From Lactobacillus xylocopicola (GTDB taxonomy: Bacteria > Bacillota > Bacilli > Lactobacillales > Lactobacillaceae): a stretch of DNA of 64,000 bases. The position numbers were made by a program, and so were the translations under genes. The stretch covers positions 1,358,001 through 1,422,000 of the forward strand of contig NZ_AP026803.1 of assembly GCF_033096005.1 (NCBI RefSeq). The letters run 5' to 3'. Positions 59,051 through 64,000 of the stretch are shown piece after piece (within the stretch, counting starts at the first letter, position 1; every line of letters starts with the position of its first letter). Under the pieces are notes generated by a model. That model saw nothing but the letters and a program-made list of their open reading frames with translations, ran no database searches and had not been told where the DNA came from.

Positions 59051-59088
59051 TTAGGCATCAGTAAACTTTAAATGTTTAGGAGGCAAAA

Positions 59089-59625
59089 ATGAAGAAAATA
59101 AAGAAAATTTTAATCACGCTTGCCGCACTGGTCACAGTGGGAGGCGCTAGTAGCGCTGCGCTCAGCCTACCCCGAGCCGTCCAAGCCCAAACAACTAAGA
59201 CTGCCACAGTCTTTCCCAAGAAAATGCGTGGTACTTGGTACTCTTATGACACTACCACTAAAAAGGTCAACAAGCTTAAATTCACTAAAAAGACGCAAAT
59301 ATCGTTTGATGAACAGGGTCAAAAGCTAGTTCAGACGCTGCACTCGAAAAAAACGGCTCCGCTCGACCCACAATTTGACCAAGACTATGTCAATTGGATT
59401 GTAATTGCGGGCCAGCCTAAGGCCCACGGCCGCAAATGGTTGAGCATCGAGGGCTTTGACCACGGCGCTGGTGCTGGTGTTTTTTATAATGTTGCTCGAC
59501 TTAAAGGCCATCAGGTGCTATCGACTGCAGTAGGGGCGGGTATCTGGCAAACCAAGCACGCCTATAAAACAGCCAAACTGGCCCAAAAATTTCAACAACG
59601 CCACTATCCTCACTTTGAATATTAG
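59089..59625 (+). CDS. Secreted protein of unknown function
   Basis: The 178-residue protein has a Sec signal peptide (KKIKKILITLAALVTVGGAS, cleavage after VQA near 33). A single beta-rich domain follows, starting FPKKMRGTWYSYD, a lipocalin-like opening. It contains GFDHGAGAGVFYNVAR near 127-142. Similar small secreted proteins are common in lactobacilli without known role. The ribosome site TAGGAGG is ideal, and promoter and terminator are its own. Confidence 0.8.
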   Translation: MKKIKKILITLAALVTVGGASSAALSLPRAVQAQTTKTATVFPKKMRGTWYSYDTTTKKVNKLKFTKKTQISFDEQGQKLVQTLHSKKTAPLDPQFDQDYVNWIVIAGQPKAHGRKWLSIEGFDHGAGAGVFYNVARLKGHQVLSTAVGAGIWQTKHAYKTAKLAQKFQQRHYPHFEY

Positions 59626-59626
59626 T

Positions 59627-59657
59627 AAAAAAGAAGTTCTAATAGAACTTCTTTTTA
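59627..59657. terminator. Bidirectional terminator between convergent genes
   Basis: AAAAAGAAGTTCTA/TAGAACTTCTTTTT, a perfect stem; overlaps the stop of the minus-strand gene by about three bases. Confidence 0.92.
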
Positions 59658-60029
59658 ATTAAAATCTTTTTGCTTGTGCTCTCGCTCATACTTCTGCAAA
59701 GCGTCCAGTACCTTAGGCCAATAGCGCTTGGGCAAGATCAACTGCAACTTGTCATGGTAGATGGGAAAGTCACTGCTCTTCATCCCTGTAATCTGGGCTA
59801 GTTCTTCATCAGTCAGGCGAAGTTCGCGGGCAATGCGCTTGATTTCCACTGAAGCATGTCCCCGAAACCAGGAAAGACCGAAGAAGAAAACAGCAAAGAG
59901 GCTGGCGGCTAAAACTGCAATGGGAAGAGCCCAATGGAAGGTCCGCAAACAGATGAAAAAGGCGGCGATAAAAGCAATCAGGGCCGAAATCAACCCGTAA
60001 ATCACCGGAAACAAACGCTGTTTGTTCAT
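59655..60029 (-). CDS. Small two-helix membrane protein
   Basis: The 124-residue protein has two N-terminal membrane helices (about 8-28 and 32-54) and a cytoplasmic tail with a helix-rich segment (RIARELRLTDEELAQITGM) ending in a charged stretch. I do not recognise a family. It follows the LCP gene on the same strand by 27 bases and has a GAGGAGG-like ribosome site (AGGAGGTTTGCAAA), so it may be part of wall polymer transfer (inference). Confidence 0.75.
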   Translation of the reverse strand: MNKQRLFPVIYGLISALIAFIAAFFICLRTFHWALPIAVLAASLFAVFFFGLSWFRGHASVEIKRIARELRLTDEELAQITGMKSSDFPIYHDKLQLILPKRYWPKVLDALQKYEREHKQKDFN

Positions 60030-60056
60030 TTTGCAAACCTCCTCAAGCTTTCTGAC

Positions 60057-61229
60057 TTATTGCCCGTATGAATTGTCACTTGTGTTCTGATTGTTGTCCG
60101 CTTCACTGGAAACAGCTGACCGGTATATTTGGTAGTTAGTGAAGGCGTTGGGATCCTTCCACTTAATGTTGTTATTTTGTTCATTTAACTTATTGAGCCG
60201 GGTCTCGTCATTGTCGAGGGTCTTCTGGTCCAGGTCCAGGTTCGTGCGAATATGATCAGAAGCTTTTTGCAAGGCCGCGGTAGAAGCGACCTGAATTGAA
60301 GAACCGTTAATCCAGGCATCATGACCCTGAATATAACCACTGGCAATATTGTCCGAGCAGCCCCGGTAGTTCAAGGCCAGAGCCAACATATCATTGAAGG
60401 TCAAATTCGTCTTAACATACTTGGTAAAAATTTTGACCAGATTACGGTAATTAGCAATCGAGTCAACTGAAATGGCCTTGTGCACAACCGCTTCAATCAC
60501 TTGACGCTGCCTCATCTGCCGCCCATAGTCACCGTGCGGATCATCATGGCGCATCCGTACATAGGCAACAGCATGACGTCCATTTAGACGCTGCTTACCC
60601 TTGTGAAAGTCGCACCAGTCATAAGTGAAGTCAAAGGGCACCTTAACCGTAACCCCGCCTACGGCATCAACCAGACTCTTGAGTGCCTTCATGTTAACTT
60701 CAACATAGTAGTAAATGGGCACGCCCAGTAATGCTGAGACGGTTTTCATTGAAGCCTTGCTACCACCGACCCCATAGGCAGAATTAACCCGAAACATGTT
60801 GTACCTGTCGCCCGGATCGCCTAAAATATTAGCTAAGGTATCCCGCGGAATGGACGTCATTGTTGCTTTGTTCTTGCCCGGGTTAGCTGTAGCCAAGATT
60901 AAAGTATCCGAGTTCCCCCGGTCGTGGCGACCCTCGATTCCCTGGTCAACTCCAAGGATTAGCATTGAAATTGGTTGCTTGTTGGCAATCCGGACTGAGG
61001 TAGCCGAATTACCGTTCTCACCGTCGATTGCACTATGCAAGGCAAAGTACAAGTGGGCGGCCCAGGCAAGACCAAAGCACACACACATCACGGCTACAAT
61101 CCCGCAAATTCGACTAATGGGGTTGCCCGTCAGTGCTGCGGCGGGAGCGGCCCAGGCATGATTACGATGAAGATTGAGAGAACGACGTGCTTGACGGTAG
61201 TCTTCTCTGCGTTTTGAATTAGAATTCAT
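60057..61229 (-). CDS. LytR-CpsA-Psr (LCP) family wall polymer ligase, second copy
   Basis: The protein has a basic N-terminal tail, one membrane helix (about 45-65), and an LCP domain with SMLILGVDQGIEGRHDRGNSD and MTSIPRDTLANI, then YVRMRHDDPHGDYGRQMRQRQ. It is a diverged paralogue of the LCP at 36574-37686 and probably attaches another polymer. The frame is open to a GTG at 61274; an ATG at 61250 (AAGGAC in front) and one at 61229 (AAGGAATT, longer spacing) are both possible. I list 61229 (390 residues) by similarity to the usual MNxNSxRREDYR start, with moderate confidence. Confidence 0.88.
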   Translation of the reverse strand: MNSNSKRREDYRQARRSLNLHRNHAWAAPAAALTGNPISRICGIVAVMCVCFGLAWAAHLYFALHSAIDGENGNSATSVRIANKQPISMLILGVDQGIEGRHDRGNSDTLILATANPGKNKATMTSIPRDTLANILGDPGDRYNMFRVNSAYGVGGSKASMKTVSALLGVPIYYYVEVNMKALKSLVDAVGGVTVKVPFDFTYDWCDFHKGKQRLNGRHAVAYVRMRHDDPHGDYGRQMRQRQVIEAVVHKAISVDSIANYRNLVKIFTKYVKTNLTFNDMLALALNYRGCSDNIASGYIQGHDAWINGSSIQVASTAALQKASDHIRTNLDLDQKTLDNDETRLNKLNEQNNNIKWKDPNAFTNYQIYRSAVSSEADNNQNTSDNSYGQ

Positions 61230-61360
61230 TCCACAGTTAATTCCTTCCATTTTGTCCTTGTATATTTGTATCACTTTTAAGTCCGAATTAAAATATCAGC
61301 TAAGAGAATTAATAATATCTTATCAAAAATAGCTTTAAAATGAAGCTCACCAGTTTAAAC

Positions 61361-61399
61361 AAAGAGAGGAATTGCATAGACTTGCAATTCCTCTCTTTT
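61361..61399 (-). terminator. Terminator of the TetR gene
   Basis: AAAGAGAGGAATTGCA pairs perfectly with TGCAATTCCTCTCTTT around a 6-base loop; T-rich bases follow on the minus strand. Confidence 0.88.
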
Positions 61400-61400
61400 G

Positions 61401-61892
61401 CTAACTTAGCGCTGTTACCCGCGCTGTATTATAGTATTCGATTATTTTGGCAATTTCTTCACAGCTAGCACCACAATCTTCATTCAGCCATGTGGAAATT
61501 ACGTTAGCCAGGCCTGTCCTGAAAAATATTTCACTGTATCTAGCACTGGCCTCTTCATCAGGAATAGCTTCACGCGCAATCTGATTCTGAAGCTTAAACT
61601 TGAAAAAAATTTTGTAGGGTGCCGGATTTTGTTTGATTTGCTGCAGCAAGACCAAGTATGGTTGATTTTGCGAATCTGTCTGCTTTTGAATAAATTCATC
61701 AATCAAGTATTCCTTTAAGTTAGCCGCCAAATCATATACATCAGAATAATTATCATAAAAGGACGAGCGGTTTATCCCGGCTTCCCTGCAGATATCGATT
61801 ACTTTCAATGACTCTACATCATGATCGTGCAGCAATTTTAGGACTGCCAACTGAATTTTTATTCTTGATTCTTTCCGATTTTTGTTTTTCAT
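61401..61892 (-). CDS. TetR/AcrR family regulator
   Basis: The 163-residue protein has an N-terminal helix-turn-helix of TetR type (KVIDICREAGINRSSFYDNYSDVYDLAANL near 30-58) and a short helical effector domain, shorter than the usual 190 residues. Its start overlaps the end of the MFS transporter gene by 74 bases in another frame, so the two are on one transcript, and it probably controls that operon. Confidence 0.88.
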   Translation of the reverse strand: MKNKNRKESRIKIQLAVLKLLHDHDVESLKVIDICREAGINRSSFYDNYSDVYDLAANLKEYLIDEFIQKQTDSQNQPYLVLLQQIKQNPAPYKIFFKFKLQNQIAREAIPDEEASARYSEIFFRTGLANVISTWLNEDCGASCEEIAKIIEYYNTARVTALS

Positions 61893-63255
61893 TCATTTTG
61901 CCTTTTCTAAAGAAAACTAGCGCAATTATTAATTGAATTAATGCTACAAACGTGATAGCCAAAAAGGCAGCTTGCATCCCAGGATAATTTGCACTAGTAT
62001 GCTGTGCAGCCATATGCGATACCATAGACATAATCTCAGTAAAAATCACTGCTCCAACTGCGCCGCTCACCGTTCGCAGCGATGTTAATAAGGCTGTACC
62101 GTGGGCTACATCATCCGGGTCTAGCTTCTGCATTCCCCACGTAACTACTGTCATCATAATACAACCAACTGCAATTAGTCGCAAAATATAAAGAATAATT
62201 AACAGCCAGAGCATTTGGGGCGAATTGATAAAGGAAACTCCTAAGCAGCTAATAAACATTAGCAAACTGCCCCCAGTAACAAGTTTGCTAATTCCATACT
62301 GATCAAAAAGTTTACCAGCTAGCGGACTAACCAAAGTCATGGCAACCGAGCCTGGCAACATTGCTAGACCTGAAACAACCGCTGATTTTTTCATAACAGT
62401 TTGAATTAAAATGGGGTAGAGGGTTGACCCACCCATCATTACCGCATACATAGTAATACTAATAATCGTTGCTAACGCTGTATTGCGATTTTTCAAAACT
62501 CGAATATTTAAAAAAGGCTCTGGTAGTCTTAGTTGTCGTCTAATGAAGAAGAAATTGCATAGCACTCCTAATAAAAGTGGAACCACAATAAGCAGCAAGT
62601 TCTTACTTGTCAGGTTTCCTAAACTGAGTAAAATACCACTCATTCCTGAACTACACCAAATAAAAGACCAATAATCAAATTTTATTTTCACGTCATCTTT
62701 TTCAGACTTAACAGTGATTAGTGCCAGCATAATAATTGCCAGCGCAATTACCACTGTAAACAAAAAAATACTCCGCCACCCCCAATGGTCAACCAGTAAG
62801 CCCGTTAGTGTGGGTGAAATCACTGGGGCTGCTCCAGCTGCCAAACCAAAAATCCCCATGACTCTTCCCTGTCGCTCCTGCGGGTAACGTGTCAACACAA
62901 CCACTTGGGTTAAAGACAAAATAGTGCCGCTGCCCAATGCCTGTAAAACTCTACCAACCAGTAATACAGCAAAACTTTGCGTAAGCGCGTCAATAAGTGC
63001 TCCCACCGTAAACAATAGCATCGTTGTCAAAAAAATTTTTCTAATCGAGTAACGCTTAATAATATAAGCTGTTGCCGGAATCATTATCCCCATCGTCAAA
63101 CTGAACGCACTGGTTAGCCACTGCGCCTTGGTCGCAGTTAAGTTCATTGCTGTCATTATCTTAGGCAATGCCGTTGTTAACGACGTTTGCAGCAGCGAGG
63201 TCAAAACCGCACCGCCTAAGAGTGTCCCAAATAGCCAATTCATTTTTTTAGTCAC
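61819..63255 (-). CDS. MFS drug/H+ antiporter, DHA2 family
   Basis: The 478-residue protein has about 14 helices with family motifs (LLQTSLTTALPKIMTAMNL near 21, GIFGLAAGAAPVISPTLTG motif C near 134). It resembles the multidrug exporters of the LmrB/EmrB type. The last 25 residues are basic and are encoded in the overlap with the TetR gene, so this tail may be dispensable. The promoter region contains a 16-bp palindrome at 63334-63349. Confidence 0.92.
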   Translation of the reverse strand: MTKKMNWLFGTLLGGAVLTSLLQTSLTTALPKIMTAMNLTATKAQWLTSAFSLTMGIMIPATAYIIKRYSIRKIFLTTMLLFTVGALIDALTQSFAVLLVGRVLQALGSGTILSLTQVVVLTRYPQERQGRVMGIFGLAAGAAPVISPTLTGLLVDHWGWRSIFLFTVVIALAIIMLALITVKSEKDDVKIKFDYWSFIWCSSGMSGILLSLGNLTSKNLLLIVVPLLLGVLCNFFFIRRQLRLPEPFLNIRVLKNRNTALATIISITMYAVMMGGSTLYPILIQTVMKKSAVVSGLAMLPGSVAMTLVSPLAGKLFDQYGISKLVTGGSLLMFISCLGVSFINSPQMLWLLIILYILRLIAVGCIMMTVVTWGMQKLDPDDVAHGTALLTSLRTVSGAVGAVIFTEIMSMVSHMAAQHTSANYPGMQAAFLAITFVALIQLIIALVFFRKGKMNEKQKSERIKNKNSVGSPKIAARS

Positions 63256-63333
63256 AATAGTTTACCCCTATTTCTTAAATTAATATAAAAAATAGTATGA
63301 CCTCTTAAATTTTGCCAAACAACCAGCAATATA

Positions 63334-63349
63334 ACCCAAACTGTTGGGT
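63334..63349. promoter_or_regulatory. Palindromic operator candidate for the MFS-TetR operon
   Basis: ACCCAA-ACTG-TTGGGT is a perfect dyad with 6-base arms, flanked by TA on the left and AA on the right, about 80 bases upstream of the MFS start and between it and pepF. TetR-type regulators bind such sites; this is the best candidate for autoregulation. Confidence 0.55.
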
Positions 63350-63441
63350 AACTTATTAATAAAATGAATTAGTCAAAGTAAGTGCAGTAAAATGGCGTAT
63401 AATCATTAAGTAATAATAGTTGCAAAGAAGGAATTAAACTA

Positions 63442-64000
63442 ATGAGCATACCTAAAAGAAGCGAAGTTCCAGATGAACTTAAATGGGACCTTACCCGGGT
63501 CTTCAAAGCCGACCAGGACTGGGAGGATGAATATCACCGCCTTAAGCAGGCCATACAGCAGTTGACTGACTTGAAGGCTGACTTCACCGCCTCAGGACGT
63601 AACTTATATGAGGGCTTAAGTCAGATTCTAGCCGTCAGTCGGCAACTAGAGCAGGTCTACGTCTATGCCTCCATGTCCAGTGACGTTGACACCAGTAATG
63701 CCCACTACTTGGGTTATGTAGCCCGCGCCCAAACGATCGCAAGCCAACTAGAGGCGGCTACCGCCTTCATGAATCCAGCCATCCTAAGCCTCACCCCAGC
63801 AGAACTGGCACAATTCAAACAGGACGAACCACGCCTGGAAAATTATGACCACTTACTAGAGCAAATCATGCGCCAGCGCCCGCACACGTTATCAGCTCAG
63901 GAAGAAAAACTGATCGCTGATGCAGGCGAAGCCATGTCGTCAGCCGAGAATACTTATAACGTACTAACCAACTCGGATATGGAATACGGTTACGTGCAAA
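63442..64000 (+). CDS. pepF: Oligoendopeptidase F, N-terminal part (runs off the window)
   Basis: The first 186 residues match the N-terminal helical lobe of PepF-type M3 metallopeptidases (VPDELKWDLTRVFKADQDWE at 9-28, ASMSSDVDTSNAHYLG near 75). The zinc-binding HEXXH motif would lie beyond the window. PepF cleaves peptides of about 7-17 residues in the cytoplasm. It starts at an ATG with AAGGAATT in front; a TATAAT -10 lies at 63398-63403. Confidence 0.92.
   Translation, partial: MSIPKRSEVPDELKWDLTRVFKADQDWEDEYHRLKQAIQQLTDLKADFTASGRNLYEGLSQILAVSRQLEQVYVYASMSSDVDTSNAHYLGYVARAQTIASQLEAATAFMNPAILSLTPAELAQFKQDEPRLENYDHLLEQIMRQRPHTLSAQEEKLIADAGEAMSSAENTYNVLTNSDMEYGYVQ

Overview
The window reads as a chromosomal segment of a Lactobacillus (sensu stricto, L. 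delbrueckii/acidophilus group). The evidence is a SLAP-domain surface protein, a PepE/PepG-type C1B endopeptidase, several secreted NlpC/P60 and C39 proteins, the nupABC-bmpA nucleoside importer, moderately AT-rich DNA and strong AGGAGG-type ribosome sites. No phage, IS element, CRISPR array or replication origin is visible. Most genes lie on the minus strand.

Layout. 1-2.8 kb: a DUF871/MupG-type gene and a PTS EIIC gene behind a cre-like site. 3-4.6 kb: SLAP surface protein. 4.8-11.7 kb: the conserved Firmicutes block metG-tatD-rnmV-rsmA-veg-purR-glmU. 11.8-15.4 kb: the Mg2+ P-type ATPase mgtA behind an M-box riboswitch, then a TPM-domain membrane protein, comEB and trpS. 17-22.5 kb: SRAP protein, tRNA-Gly(CCC), a degenerate CPBP protein, a Y-family polymerase with two SOS boxes, greA, a CIRCE-controlled hsp20, and pepE. 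22.6-28.3 kb: nucleoside import and hydrolysis operon. 28.6-33.3 kb: ogt, HD phosphohydrolase, C39 protein, tRNA-Thr, YbjQ, a NUDIX gene broken by an in-frame stop, and tyrS behind a T-box. 33.3-38.4 kb: a very long LTA-synthase-like protein, an LCP ligase and a short mutarotase-like protein. 38.6-45 kb: a candidate small RNA, a solitary HicB, an MFS exporter, and an AT-rich three-gene operon (CodB-like permease, DUF917, hydantoinase A) that looks acquired. 45-49.2 kb: hflX and three tandem NlpC/P60 paralogues. 49.3-55.2 kb: guanylate-kinase-like gene, small proteins, O-antigen-ligase-like protein, a histone-H1-like-tailed protein and a cytoplasmic multicopper oxidase. 55.2-59 kb: C39 protein, a candidate structured RNA with its own promoter, the split ThrE exporter, and an ABC-F ATPase. 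59-64 kb: secreted and membrane proteins, a second LCP, an MFS/TetR pair, and the 5' part of pepF.

Regulation is unusually readable. The sequence shows an M-box, a tyrosine T-box, CIRCE, paired SOS boxes, two cre-like sites and many intrinsic terminators. The least explained items are the minus-strand RNA near 55.96-56.13 kb, the plus-strand RNA at 38.6 kb, and the permease/DUF917/hydantoinase operon. All identifications come from reading the sequence and family knowledge; no database search was run.
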